A stretch of 64,000 nt of DNA from Oscillospiraceae bacterium (GTDB taxonomy: Bacteria > Bacillota > Clostridia > Oscillospirales > Oscillospiraceae). Made by a program: the position numbers and the translations under genes. The DNA lies in the NCBI GenBank assembly GCA_902795045.1, contig CADBJU010000002.1:1-64000 (forward strand). Reading direction: 5' to 3'. How positions within the stretch are numbered: position 1 is the first letter of the stretch; each line of letters starts with the position of its first letter. Under the pieces are notes generated by a model. It was not told where the DNA came from. It did no database searches and saw only the letters and a program-made list of their open reading frames with translations. This document shows positions 25,302 to 32,989 of this stretch, piece after piece.

Positions 25302-25589
25302 ATGGCAGAATTGAACAAGATGAACGATCAGGAGCTTGAGGGCGTTGCGGGCGGTTTCGCGGCGGGAACCTGGGTGACGGTCAGCGGCCTCCGGACAGGC
25401 TATCTCGCCCTGCGCACCAATCCGACCTATGACTACGCCAACGAGATCCGCGGCGCCGAGAGCTACAACGGCCAGGTCCTGCAGATCACCGGCGGCTACA
25501 CTATCGGCTCCGACGGCAGGACCTATGTCTGGGTCTACAATCCCAGAGCCGGCATGAGCGGCTGGACCAACGCACAGTACCTCGCATGA
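25302..25589 (+). CDS. Double-glycine-leader mini-protein with SH3-like domain
   Basis: A 95-residue protein. Its first 18 residues, MAELNKMNDQELEGVAGG, look like a bacteriocin-type leader ending in Gly-Gly, the site cut by C39-peptidase ABC exporters. The remaining 77 residues (WVTVSGLRTGYLALRTNP...YVWVYNP...GWTNAQYLA) resemble a bacterial SH3 (SH3_3) wall-binding domain: alternating strands with the LALRTNPTYD turn and a terminal GWTNAQYL. GGAGGAAA lies before the ATG at 25302, and earlier in-frame starts lack a site. It stands as a single gene between hairpins. No exporter is nearby. A related leader occurs at 46242-46481. Bacteriocin, wall-modifying peptide or signal are all possible. Confidence 0.75.
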   Translation: MAELNKMNDQELEGVAGGFAAGTWVTVSGLRTGYLALRTNPTYDYANEIRGAESYNGQVLQITGGYTIGSDGRTYVWVYNPRAGMSGWTNAQYLA

Positions 25590-25598
25590 TCGGAAAAC

Positions 25599-25630
25599 GA
25601 AGATCCCCGGCAGAGATGTCGGGGGTCTTC
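25599..25630 (+). terminator. Hairpin after the SH3 mini-protein gene
   Basis: GAAGATCCCCG (from 25599) pairs with CGGGGGTCTTC (to 25630) with one extra G in the right arm. The following bases are GGCGTTAA, so there is little U-tract. Confidence 0.45.
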
Positions 25631-25652
25631 GGCGTTAAACGATAGGGATAGA

Positions 25653-26315
25653 ATGATGAAAACCGTACCAAGAAACGATATAACGATGGATTCCTCGGGC
25701 TTTGTCGTGCTTGCGGATTTTGTGCCGCATATCGTGCAGGAGATCCGGTATTACGCCACCTATAACTTTATCGGGGAGCGCATCGACGGCTACGAGGAGC
25801 CCTGCGCCCTGCTCACGGTCGAGGCGGCGCGGGCGCTCAAAACCGTCAGCAATGAGCTCAATGTCCAGGGTTACCGCCTCAAGGTCTTCGACGCCTACCG
25901 CCCGGCCTGCGCGGTCAAGCACTTCACACTCTGGGGCATCGAGGATCAGGACATCCGCATGAAGCCGTATTTCTACCCGGAGCTGGAAAAGCAGGAGCTC
26001 TTTGCCAAAGGCTATATCGCCAGGCAGTCCAGCCACAGCCGGGGCAGCACCGTGGATCTGACGCTTCTGGACATGAAGACCGGAAAGGAAGTGGACATGG
26101 GCGGTCCCTTCGATTACTTCGGCGAGCTGTCCCACCCCGACTACCGCGGCATCACGGACGAGCAGTTTGAAAACCGCATGTTCCTGCAAAAGGCCATGGT
26201 CCGAAACGGCTTTCAGCCCATCGACTGCGAGTGGTGGCACTTCACGCTGAATAACGAGCCCTACCCGGACACGTATTTCAATTTCCCCGTCTCGTCTGCG
26301 TATCTGAAAAGGTAA
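25653..26315 (+). CDS. D-alanyl-D-alanine dipeptidase (VanX/DdpX family)
   Basis: A 220-residue zinc dipeptidase of peptidase family M15D. Zinc ligands are expected in SSHSRGSTVDLTL near residue 126 (His and Asp) and in EWWHFTL near 192 (Glu-Trp-Trp-His). DAYRP near 75 supplies the conserved arginine. It would split D-Ala-D-Ala, giving wall turnover or nutrient recovery. No vanH or vanA genes are adjacent, so a vancomycin-resistance role is not supported. Two adjacent ATG codons (25653 and 25656) are possible starts. Confidence 0.9.
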   Translation: MMKTVPRNDITMDSSGFVVLADFVPHIVQEIRYYATYNFIGERIDGYEEPCALLTVEAARALKTVSNELNVQGYRLKVFDAYRPACAVKHFTLWGIEDQDIRMKPYFYPELEKQELFAKGYIARQSSHSRGSTVDLTLLDMKTGKEVDMGGPFDYFGELSHPDYRGITDEQFENRMFLQKAMVRNGFQPIDCEWWHFTLNNEPYPDTYFNFPVSSAYLKR

Positions 26316-26342
26316 ACAGAAACGCCCGGTGCATTTACGATA

Positions 26343-26507
26343 CCATACCCAAATCGGAGCCCAGCGAAGCGGGTCCGATTTGGAGAAGGAAGAAGGACTC
26401 AACGGATATGCAGTTTTCGCGGCAAGCCTTGAACGGAGTACGATGTTCGCGCAACGCTATATACTTTCGCGGTCCGCGGAAACGGAATGGAGTTGAGTTC
26501 TTCTGAC
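26343..26507. repeat. Structured non-coding element downstream of tRNA-Ser
   Basis: Several hairpins follow one another. AAATCGGA pairs with TCCGATTT across GCCCAGCGAAGCGGG, and GAAGAAGGACTCAAC near 26387 pairs imperfectly with GTTGAGTTCTTC near 26492-26503, enclosing smaller stems. I see no credible gene here on either strand. Its placement beside a tRNA gene suggests a dispersed structured repeat. Confidence 0.4.
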
Positions 26508-26513
26508 GCGGAG

Positions 26514-26643
26514 TTGGAGAGATTCGCTTGCATTTTGTTTTCCTCGCGTGAGATCGGAAAACAAAATAGAGGTATCGTCCAGTGTGCGCACTGGACGATG
26601 AACACGCCACCGGCGTGTTCGATTTTGATTCGAATCTCTCCAA
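26514..26643. repeat. Inverted-repeat element bounded by copies of the tRNA-Ser 3' end
   Basis: TTGGAGAGATTCG (26514-26526) and CGAATCTCTCCAA (26631-26643) form a perfect 13-bp terminal inverted repeat. The 19 bases 26508-26526 repeat the tRNA-Ser 3' end at 26687-26705 exactly. Inside are three strong palindromes, for example ATCGTCCAGTG/CACTGGACGAT and GAACACGCC/GGCGTGTTC. It may be a small integrated element or an attachment-site remnant. Confidence 0.55.
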
Positions 26644-26647
26644 AGGC

Positions 26648-26685
26648 AAAAATTTAAGCCACCCGAAAGGGTGGCTTAAATTTTT
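26648..26685 (-). terminator. Intrinsic terminator of tRNA-Ser
   Basis: A 17-bp perfect stem (AAAAATTTAAGCCACCC, loop GAAA, then its complement) begins directly after the tRNA CCA end in the tRNA's direction and ends in T5. It can work in both directions. Confidence 0.85.
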
Positions 26686-26776
26686 GGCGGAGTTGGAGAG
26701 ATTCGAACTCTCGAGGAGCTTTTGACCCCTACACGATTTCCAATCGTGCGCGCTCGACCAACTACGCGACAACTCC
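26685..26776 (-). tRNA. tRNA-Ser(GGA)
   Basis: Read on the minus strand, it starts GGAGTTG and ends CAACTCCG-CCA, giving a 7-bp acceptor stem with encoded CCA. The anticodon arm CGATTGGAAATCG presents GGA, reading UCC and UCU serine codons. A long variable arm (about 20 bases) and the T arm GAGTTCGAATCTC fit tRNA-Ser. The length of 92 is typical. A strong terminator abuts the 3' end. Confidence 0.95.
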
Positions 26777-26944
26777 GTATTGCTCGAAAAGTATCTGTTA
26801 ACTTGTCAGCTTTGTCATTATACGGCGGCGAACTGATAAAGTCAAGCATTATTTTTTCTTTTTTCCAGTTTTTAATTGAATGCCGCTTCCCGCGCGGCGC
26901 ATACTATCCATACAGCGTAACAGAAGACAGGGGAGGATCAGGAT

Positions 26945-27388
26945 GTGGATATGAACAAGAAGGAGTATTCGAGGTATGTGTCCCGGCGTATGCCGCGCTC
27001 CAAGGCGGCGCGCAATATGCTGCGGGCGTTTGTAAGCGGCGGGCTCATCTGTACGCTGGGGCAGATCCTGCACAGCCTCTATGAGAGGGGCGGGATGGAG
27101 AGCGACGCGGCGGCGGGCGCAGTGTCGGTGACGCTGGTGCTGTTGGGGGCGCTGCTCACCGCTTTCGGCGTTTATGACAAAATCGCAAAATTCGGCGGCG
27201 CCGGGACCCTGGTGCCGATCACAGGCTTTGCAAATGCCGTGGTGTCCCCGGCGCTGGAATACAAGACCGAGGGCAAAATCACCGGAACCGCAGCCAAAAT
27301 GTTCGTGATCTCCGGCCCGGTGATCGTGTACGGTGTGAGCACCGGCGCGGTATACGGGCTTATCCTGTGGCTGACGGGACTTCGTTAA
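26945..27388 (+). CDS. spoVAC: Stage V sporulation protein AC
   Basis: A 147-residue integral membrane protein of the SpoVAC family, part of the channel that moves dipicolinic acid into and out of spores. Family signatures seen are RAFVSGGLICTLGQ, VYDKIAKFGGAGTLVPITGFANAVVSPALE and GPVIVYGVSTG, with four or five membrane segments. The GTG at 26945 is preferred because GGAGG lies 8 bases upstream; the next ATG at 26951 is possible. The usual partners spoVAD and spoVAE are not next to it, so it may be an isolated or extra copy. It supports spore formation in the host. Confidence 0.9.
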   Translation: MDMNKKEYSRYVSRRMPRSKAARNMLRAFVSGGLICTLGQILHSLYERGGMESDAAAGAVSVTLVLLGALLTAFGVYDKIAKFGGAGTLVPITGFANAVVSPALEYKTEGKITGTAAKMFVISGPVIVYGVSTGAVYGLILWLTGLR

Positions 27389-27441
27389 AACAATATCTTG
27401 TGTTGTTTTCGCGAAAATCGACTGAAATTGAAAGTCTTATC

Positions 27442-27469
27442 TTGCTAAATACACAGACTGTGGTATAAT
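27442..27469 (+). promoter_or_regulatory. Predicted promoter of the hyp operon
   Basis: TTGCTA (27442-27447), a 16-base spacer and TATAAT (27464-27469). A transcript from here would begin near 27476, so the ATG at 27474 is unlikely to be the hypF start. Confidence 0.65.
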
Positions 27470-27542
27470 CACCATGTCTGTGTATGCGCTTTTTACGTGC
27501 TGGATAGATATGGAAATACGAAGCAGGGGAGAATGCTGGAGC

Positions 27543-29777
27543 TTGGAGCACGCGTGGATACATATACGCGGAATTGTGCAAGGCGTGGGCTTTCGGCCCT
27601 TCGTCCATAAGCTGGTGCGGGAGCGGGGCTTATGCGGCACCATCAAAAACACCTCCTCCGGCGTGGAGCTGGAGCTTGAGGGAGAGCGCGGGGCGCTGGA
27701 GAGCTTCGCGGAGGAGCTGCCCCGGCGCGCGCCGAAGCTCGCGGTTATCGAGGAACTCACGGTCGAATACGCCGACGAGCTCAGAGGCTATGCCGATTTT
27801 CGCATCCTCGACAGCAAAACCGAACTTTTGCGCGACACACTTATCTCTCCCGATATCTGCATCTGCGACGACTGTCTGCGCGAGCTCAGAGACCCCGCCG
27901 ACCGGCGTTACCGCTATCCCTTTATCAACTGCACCAACTGCGGCCCGCGCTTTACCATCATCCGGGATGTGCCTTACGACCGGGCCAAAACCTCGATGGC
28001 GGCCTTTCCCATGTGCCCGGACTGCGACCGGGAGTACCACGACATCGAAAACCGCCGCTACCACGCGCAGCCCGATTGCTGCCCCACATGCGGGCCGGAG
28101 GTTTTTTATCTCGACAAAGACGGGAAGCGTGTGGACGAGGATGCCATCGAGCTTGCGCGAGATGCTCTGAAAGCGGGGCAGATCGTCGCGGTCAAGGGCC
28201 TCGGCGGTATCCATCTTGCCTGCCGCTGTGACGATCCAGAGATCGCGCGGAGGCTTCGACGAAGAAAACAGCGCGACGAAAAGCCCTTTGCCGTCATGTG
28301 CCGGGACGCCGACTGCGCCCGCAAAATCTGTGATCTTTCGGAAGACGAACGGCGCATACTGGAGAGCTTTCGCCGCCCGATCGTGCTGCTGAAAAAGAAG
28401 GAGCCGGGACTTTGGCACCTGAGCGAGAACGCCCGTGTGGGCGTGATGCTGCCCTACACGCCGCTGCATGTGCTGCTCTTCGGGGAGGATATCGACATGC
28501 TGGTCATGACCAGCGCCAATCTCTCCGACACCCCGATGCTGACGGACAATCGTGAGGCGGTGAAAGCTCTGCATGGCATTGCGGACGGCTTCCTGCTCCA
28601 TGACCGCGACATTCAGACCCGCTGTGACGATTCCCTCTGCTGGGTGCTGGACGGGCAGGAATACTTTGCCCGACGCTCAAGGGGCTATGTTCCGTTTCCT
28701 GTGCGAGTGGACCGCGAACTGTCGCCCATCCTCGCCTGCGGGGCCGAGCAGAAGGCCAGCTTCTGCCTCTCGCGCGGCAGCTATGCGTTTTCAAGTCAAC
28801 ACATCGGAGACCTCAAAAACATGGAGACCTTCGATGCCTATGCCGGACAGATCGCGCGTTTTGAGCGCCTGTTCGATATTCACCCCAGGGCGATCGCCTG
28901 TGACCTGCACCCGGATTATCTGTCCACGGAGTATGCGGCAGATCGGGCGGAACTTGAGAACATTCCGCTCGTCCGGGTCCAGCACCATCACGCGCACCTC
29001 GCCGCCTGCATGGCGGATAACGATGTGCAAGATACAACCATCGGCCTTGTATGGGACGGCACCGGGCTCGGCACCGACGGGACAAGCTGGGGGGCGGAAT
29101 GCCTGATCGGAGATTATCAAGGCTTTGAACGCTTCGGTTCTATCCGAACCATCCCGCTCATCGGCGGCGATCTGGTCACAAAGGAGCCGGACCGCGTGGC
29201 CTTTGCGCTGCTCCATGACGCGGGGATTGATCCTGCCGGGATCGAAAACGCCGCGCTCTATGAGAAAATGCTGTCAGCCGGGCTCAATTGTCCTCTCTCA
29301 AGCGGCATGGGAAGGCTCTTTGACGGCGCGGCCGCGCTGCTCGGCATCAAAACGCGCTGCAGCTACGAGGGCCAGGGCGCTGTTTTGCTGGAGGCTGCGG
29401 CAACGGAGGACGACGGCGTCTTTCCCGTGGTGCTGGAGGGGAGCCCTCTGCGCTTTGACTGGCGGGAGATGATCCGCGAGATGGTCACGCAGCGAAACCG
29501 GGGAGCAGACCCCGGAATACTCGCGGCGCGCTTTATGAACACGCTCATTGAAATGGCGGTACAGCAGTGCATTGCTGCCCGTGAGGCAAGCGGCGTTTCG
29601 ACCGTGGCCCTCTCCGGCGGCAGCTTTCAGAATATGTATATCATGGCGCGGCTTCCCGCGCGGCTGGAAGGGGAGGGCTTCCGCGTGCTTCGGCACCGGC
29701 GCGTCTCCTGCAATGACGAGGGCCTGTCCCTCGGCCAGCTGATGATCGCGGAAGCGGCGATAGAGGAGCAGCCATAG
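27543..29777 (+). CDS. hypF: Carbamoyltransferase HypF, [NiFe] hydrogenase maturation
   Basis: About 744 residues. HypF makes the thiocarboxamide on HypE from carbamoyl phosphate, the source of the cyanide ligands of the NiFe site. Domains in order: acylphosphatase (HIRGIVQGVGFRPFVHKL), paired zinc fingers (CDDC...CTNCGPR and CPDC...CCPTC), a YrdC-like domain (VAVKGLGGIHLACR) and a C-terminal carbamoyltransferase (VQHHHAHLAA, WDGTGLGTDG, LSGGSFQN). The start is uncertain: AGGGGAGA lies before a TTG at 27543, an ATG at 27510 lacks a good site, and the ATG at 27474 sits on the predicted transcription start. It opens the hypF-C-D-E group. Confidence 0.93.
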   Translation: MEHAWIHIRGIVQGVGFRPFVHKLVRERGLCGTIKNTSSGVELELEGERGALESFAEELPRRAPKLAVIEELTVEYADELRGYADFRILDSKTELLRDTLISPDICICDDCLRELRDPADRRYRYPFINCTNCGPRFTIIRDVPYDRAKTSMAAFPMCPDCDREYHDIENRRYHAQPDCCPTCGPEVFYLDKDGKRVDEDAIELARDALKAGQIVAVKGLGGIHLACRCDDPEIARRLRRRKQRDEKPFAVMCRDADCARKICDLSEDERRILESFRRPIVLLKKKEPGLWHLSENARVGVMLPYTPLHVLLFGEDIDMLVMTSANLSDTPMLTDNREAVKALHGIADGFLLHDRDIQTRCDDSLCWVLDGQEYFARRSRGYVPFPVRVDRELSPILACGAEQKASFCLSRGSYAFSSQHIGDLKNMETFDAYAGQIARFERLFDIHPRAIACDLHPDYLSTEYAADRAELENIPLVRVQHHHAHLAACMADNDVQDTTIGLVWDGTGLGTDGTSWGAECLIGDYQGFERFGSIRTIPLIGGDLVTKEPDRVAFALLHDAGIDPAGIENAALYEKMLSAGLNCPLSSGMGRLFDGAAALLGIKTRCSYEGQGAVLLEAAATEDDGVFPVVLEGSPLRFDWREMIREMVTQRNRGADPGILAARFMNTLIEMAVQQCIAAREASGVSTVALSGGSFQNMYIMARLPARLEGEGFRVLRHRRVSCNDEGLSLGQLMIAEAAIEEQP

Positions 29778-29778
29778 T

Positions 29779-29914
29779 GCCTCCCTCAGCCGCATAAGCG
29801 GCGAAAAGAGGGAGGGGGACCGCTTCGGCGGTGGAGGGAGCAGCTCCCTCAGTCACGGCGCTTGCGTGAGACGCGCCGCGCCAGCTCCCTCAGAGAGGGA
29901 GCCTATAAGGAGAA
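29779..29914. repeat. CTCCCTCA/GAGGGAG palindromic repeat, copy 1 (before hypC)
   Basis: It begins GCCTCCCTCAGCCGC and ends CTCAGAGAGGGAGCC, followed by TATAAGGAGAA. Internal pairings include CTCCCTC with GAGGGAG. A second copy lies at 31222-31371 with the same end. The conserved tail AAGGAG serves as the hypC ribosome-binding site. Confidence 0.8.
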
Positions 29915-29924
29915 ATGATTAGAT

Positions 29925-30146
29925 ATGTGTCTGGCAATTCCCTTACAATTGGTTGAGATAAACGGCAAGACCGCCGTGGGTGAGGTGATGGGCATGCGTC
30001 GCGAGATCCGCGTGGACTTTATTGAAGAGCCCAAAATCGGCGACTATGTGATCGTGCACGCGGGCTTTGCCATCGAACGCCTGCCCGAGCAGCAGGCGCT
30101 GGACGATCTCGAAGCCTGGGAGGATGTGCGCAATGCCCTGGGATAA
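29925..30146 (+). CDS. hypC: Hydrogenase assembly chaperone HypC
   Basis: A 73-residue HypC. It begins MCLAIPLQL, whose Cys2 holds the Fe(CN)2CO unit between HypD and the hydrogenase large subunit. VDFIEEPKIGDYVIVHAGFAIERL matches the OB-fold core. The ribosome-binding site AAGGAG (29907-29912) is the end of the preceding palindromic repeat. The 3' end overlaps hypD by 14 bases. Confidence 0.95.
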   Translation: MCLAIPLQLVEINGKTAVGEVMGMRREIRVDFIEEPKIGDYVIVHAGFAIERLPEQQALDDLEAWEDVRNALG

Positions 30147-31212
30147 GGAGAAAACGGCATCGCTGCTCAGAGAGATCCGGGAGCTTGTCCCCGGGGAGAT
30201 CCGCCTGATGGAGGTATGCGGCACGCACACCATGTCCATTGCCGAGGCGGGAATCAAGTCCATGCTGCCGAAGGAGGTAAAGCTCCTCTCCGGCCCCGGC
30301 TGCCCGGTCTGCGTCACGCCGCCCCAGGTGATCGACGCGGTGCTGGAGCTGAGCATGGAAAAGGACGTGATCGTCACAAGCTACGGCGACATGCTGCGCG
30401 TCCCCGGCAGTAAAGCGGGGGACAGTCTCCTCAGAAGAAAGGCTATGGGCGCAAGGGTCGAGACGGTCTACTCCCCGGTGGACGCCGTGGAGCTTGCCTT
30501 GCGCAACCCCGATAAACAGGTGGTTTTCCTCGGCGTCGGCTTTGAGACCACGGCCCCCGGCACCGCCGCCGCGGTACTGAACGCGCGGGAGAAGGGTGCG
30601 AAAAACTTCTCACTCTGGTCGATGCTCAAGCTGGTGGAGCCCGCGTTAAGAGCATTGATCGCCATGGACGGCTTCAATGTGGACGGCTTTCTCTGCCCCG
30701 GCCATGTGGCGACCATCATCGGCGCCGACGGCTTTGCCTTCCTGCCGCGGGACTACGGCCTGCCCGCCGTGATCGCGGGCTTTGAGCCGGAGGATATCCT
30801 GCTTGCGGTGTACAGGCTCGTAAAGCAGCTTCATGATAAACAGCCGCGGCTTGAAAACGAATACACCCGCGCGGTTTCCCAGAGCGGGAACCTTCTGGCG
30901 CAGAAGATACTGGCGCAATGCTTTGAGGCGCGCTTCGATGTCTGGCGCGGCCTCGGCGGCATCGAGGCAAGCGGTCTCGGCCTGCGGGATGAACTGAAGG
31001 TTTTTGACGCCGAGCGGCGCTTTCAGATAAAGTACGCGTCCTCCGAGCCGCCCACGGCTTGCCGCTGCGGCGAGGTCATTACAGGCAGACTCAGCCCGGA
31101 GCGCTGTCCCATGTTCGGCAAAGCCTGCACACCGGAGGATCCGGTCGGCCCCTGCATGGTGTCCTCGGAGGGCGCGTGTGCCGCCGCGTGGAAGTACGCG
31201 GGAGTTTTATAA
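30133..31212 (+). CDS. hypD: HypD iron-cyanide assembly protein
   Basis: A 359-residue HypD, the scaffold with HypC on which the Fe(CN)2CO group is built. The redox-active CGTHT motif lies near residue 31, GPGCPVCVTP near 56, and the C-terminal cysteines CRCGEVITG...CPMFGKAC...GPCMVSSEGAC bind the [4Fe-4S] cluster. The ATG at 30133 lies within hypC and follows GGGAGGATG. Confidence 0.95.
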   Translation: MPWDKEKTASLLREIRELVPGEIRLMEVCGTHTMSIAEAGIKSMLPKEVKLLSGPGCPVCVTPPQVIDAVLELSMEKDVIVTSYGDMLRVPGSKAGDSLLRRKAMGARVETVYSPVDAVELALRNPDKQVVFLGVGFETTAPGTAAAVLNAREKGAKNFSLWSMLKLVEPALRALIAMDGFNVDGFLCPGHVATIIGADGFAFLPRDYGLPAVIAGFEPEDILLAVYRLVKQLHDKQPRLENEYTRAVSQSGNLLAQKILAQCFEARFDVWRGLGGIEASGLGLRDELKVFDAERRFQIKYASSEPPTACRCGEVITGRLSPERCPMFGKACTPEDPVGPCMVSSEGACAAAWKYAGVL

Positions 31213-31221
31213 GAAACGCTT

Positions 31222-31371
31222 GCCTCCCTCAGCCGCTTGCGGCGAAAAGAGGGAGGGGGACCGCTTCAGCGGTGGAAGGAGTCTGTACGAGCACACAGAA
31301 CTCCCTCAGTCATGGCGCTTGCGGGAGACGCGCCGTGACAGCTCCCTCAGAGAGGGAGCCTATAAGGAGAA
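31222..31371. repeat. CTCCCTCA/GAGGGAG palindromic repeat, copy 2 (before hypE)
   Basis: It matches copy 1 at both ends (GCCTCCCTCAGCCGC at the start; GAGAGGGAGCC then TATAAGGAGAA at the end) and in the middle GGCGCTTGCG region, with a different short insert. Its AAGGAG (31364-31369) serves hypE, 11 bases before the ATG. Confidence 0.8.
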
Positions 31372-31380
31372 GTTGTTGAA

Positions 31381-32379
31381 ATGCAAGAAATCATAACACT
31401 GGATTACGGCAGCGGCGGCAAGAAAACCGCCCGCCTGATCGAGGAGCTGCTGGTCCCGGCCTTTTCAAACCCCGCCCTGGATTCCCTGGACGACGGAGCG
31501 GTCGTCAAGGGCGACGGACAGCTGGCTTTTTCCACCGACAGCTTCGTGGTGGACCCCATCTTTTTCCCCGGCGGGGACATCGGCAAGCTCGCCGTCTGCG
31601 GCACGGTCAACGACCTTGCCATGTGCGGCGCGGAGCCGAAATATTTAAGCTGTGCCCTGATTTTGGAAGAGGGTCTTCCCATGGACGATCTCAGGCGTGT
31701 GGTGGAGTCCATCCGCGTGGCCGCCGAAAAGGCGGGGGTGCAGATTGTCACCGGCGATACCAAGGTCGTCGAAAAGGGGAGGGGCGACAAGCTCTATATC
31801 AACACCGCCGGCATCGGCTTTGTGAAATACCCCGGACTGAGCCCGAAGAATATCAAGGCGGGGGATGCGGTGATCGTGTCCGGCACGGTGGGTGACCACG
31901 GGACCGCCGTGATGCTTGCCAGAAGCGGCATGATGCAGGGAGAACTGTCTTCCGACTGCGCGGCCCTGAACGGCCTTTGCAAAGCGATCCTCGAGACCGG
32001 CGCTCATGTGCGCGTCCTGCGCGATCCCACGCGGGGCGGTGTTGCCACCACGCTCAATGAGTTTGTGGAGGGAAGCGATCTCGACATCGTGATCGACGAG
32101 GAGAAAATCCCGGTCCGACCCCAGGTGCAGGCCGCCTGCGGCATGCTGGGGCTGGAGCCGCTGTACTGCGCAAACGAGGGCAAGCTCATCGCGGTGGTCG
32201 ACCCGGCCGATGCGGGCACGGTGCTTGAGGCCATGCGAGAAACCGAAGAAGGACGGGATGCCGCCCTCATCGGTTCTGTCAGCGCCGACTATCCCGGCAG
32301 GCTCGTCATGCAGACGGCCTTCGGCGGGAAACGGATCCTGCAAAAACTCACGGGAGCCCAGCTTCCGCGCATATGCTGA
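31381..32379 (+). CDS. hypE: HypE carbamoyl dehydratase
   Basis: A 332-residue HypE of the PurM/SelD-like ATP-binding superfamily. It dehydrates the carbamoylated C-terminal cysteine to a thiocyanate that supplies CN to HypC-HypD. LDYGSGGKKT is the N-terminal signature, GGDIGKLAVCGTVNDLAMCGA and RDPTRGGVATTLNEF are core motifs, and the protein ends PRIC with the modified cysteine last. It closes the hypF-C-D-E group and is followed directly by a structured repeat. Confidence 0.96.
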   Translation: MQEIITLDYGSGGKKTARLIEELLVPAFSNPALDSLDDGAVVKGDGQLAFSTDSFVVDPIFFPGGDIGKLAVCGTVNDLAMCGAEPKYLSCALILEEGLPMDDLRRVVESIRVAAEKAGVQIVTGDTKVVEKGRGDKLYINTAGIGFVKYPGLSPKNIKAGDAVIVSGTVGDHGTAVMLARSGMMQGELSSDCAALNGLCKAILETGAHVRVLRDPTRGGVATTLNEFVEGSDLDIVIDEEKIPVRPQVQAACGMLGLEPLYCANEGKLIAVVDPADAGTVLEAMRETEEGRDAALIGSVSADYPGRLVMQTAFGGKRILQKLTGAQLPRIC

Positions 32380-32382
32380 AAT

Positions 32383-32520
32383 CAATTGCGAACAACGTTC
32401 GCAATTGAGGACTCGCGCTTATCGCCCTCGGCTTGCGGGGGACGCCTCGGTTGGTCGGCGCGAGGGCTCGCGTTGCTCGCCTTATGGTGTTTTTGAGGCG
32501 GCAGAGCTGCCCCAAAAACG
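32383..32520 (+). repeat. Structured intergenic repeat, copy A
   Basis: Begins with the hairpin CAATTGCGAAC/GTTCGCAATTG, continues with CTCGCGC pairing GCGCGAG around a TTATCG...TTGGTCGG core, and ends with the hairpin TTTTTGAGGCGGCA/TGCCCCAAAAA. It is the most divergent of four copies in its inner stem. It lies between hypE and the hydrogenase genes. Confidence 0.7.
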
Positions 32521-32537
32521 GTTTTGAATTTATTGTT

Positions 32538-32566
32538 TTCAAGCCGTTTCATAAAATTGCTATAAG
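32538..32566 (+). promoter_or_regulatory. Weak predicted promoter before the hydrogenase operon
   Basis: TTCAAG and TATAAG separated by 17 bases, in the A+T-rich stretch after repeat copy A. The -35 match is poor, and read-through from the hyp operon is equally possible. Confidence 0.3.
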
Positions 32567-32595
32567 AATATTTTTACAATAGAGAGGTGAAAGGT

Positions 32596-32988
32596 ATGCA
32601 GGCATACAAAAGAATCGACATTACCAAAGACCAGGTCATACCGATTGCGGAGAAGATGCGAAAGGCCGGGGTGATCCTCACAATGATCCACGGCTTCCTC
32701 AATGAAGAGGGGAAGCTGGATATTTCGTGGGAATACCAGGTCGAACCGGTCATCGAGTCCTACCATGTGGTAGGCGAGACGACGCTTCCCTCCATCGGCG
32801 AGATCTACGACTGCGCGGCGGCCTGGCCGGAGCGCGAGCTCAATGAGCTCTACGGTGTGGAGTTTGAAGGACTCGACACCTCCAAGCGGCTTTTCCTGCC
32901 CGAGGAAATGCTGGAGACCCAGGGCAAGGGCCAGATCATGGTCACGCCGCTTGATGAGCTGCGCGCCAAGAATATAAAGGAGGGATAA
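32596..32988 (+). CDS. NuoC-like subunit of membrane-bound [NiFe] hydrogenase (MbhK-like)
   Basis: A 130-residue relative of the 30-kDa (NuoC) complex I subunit. It keeps the family pattern LTMIHGFLNEEGKLDISWEY and IGEIYDCAAAWPERELNELYGVEFEG, where complex I proteins have WxERExxDxxGxxFxG. It should bridge the large subunit and the membrane arm on the cytoplasmic side. AGGTGAAAGG precedes the ATG at 32596. The next gene begins one base after its stop. Confidence 0.88.
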   Translation: MQAYKRIDITKDQVIPIAEKMRKAGVILTMIHGFLNEEGKLDISWEYQVEPVIESYHVVGETTLPSIGEIYDCAAAWPERELNELYGVEFEGLDTSKRLFLPEEMLETQGKGQIMVTPLDELRAKNIKEG

Positions 32989-32989
32989 G

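Noticed and set aside
25653..26315. Vancomycin-resistance vanX
   Set aside because: No vanH, vanA/B or vanRS genes are nearby; family M15D enzymes are common in wall turnover and peptide recovery.
26335..26772. A 145-codon minus-strand gene across the tRNA region
   Set aside because: It runs through the tRNA-Ser gene, its terminator and the palindromic elements, and has no ribosome-binding site.
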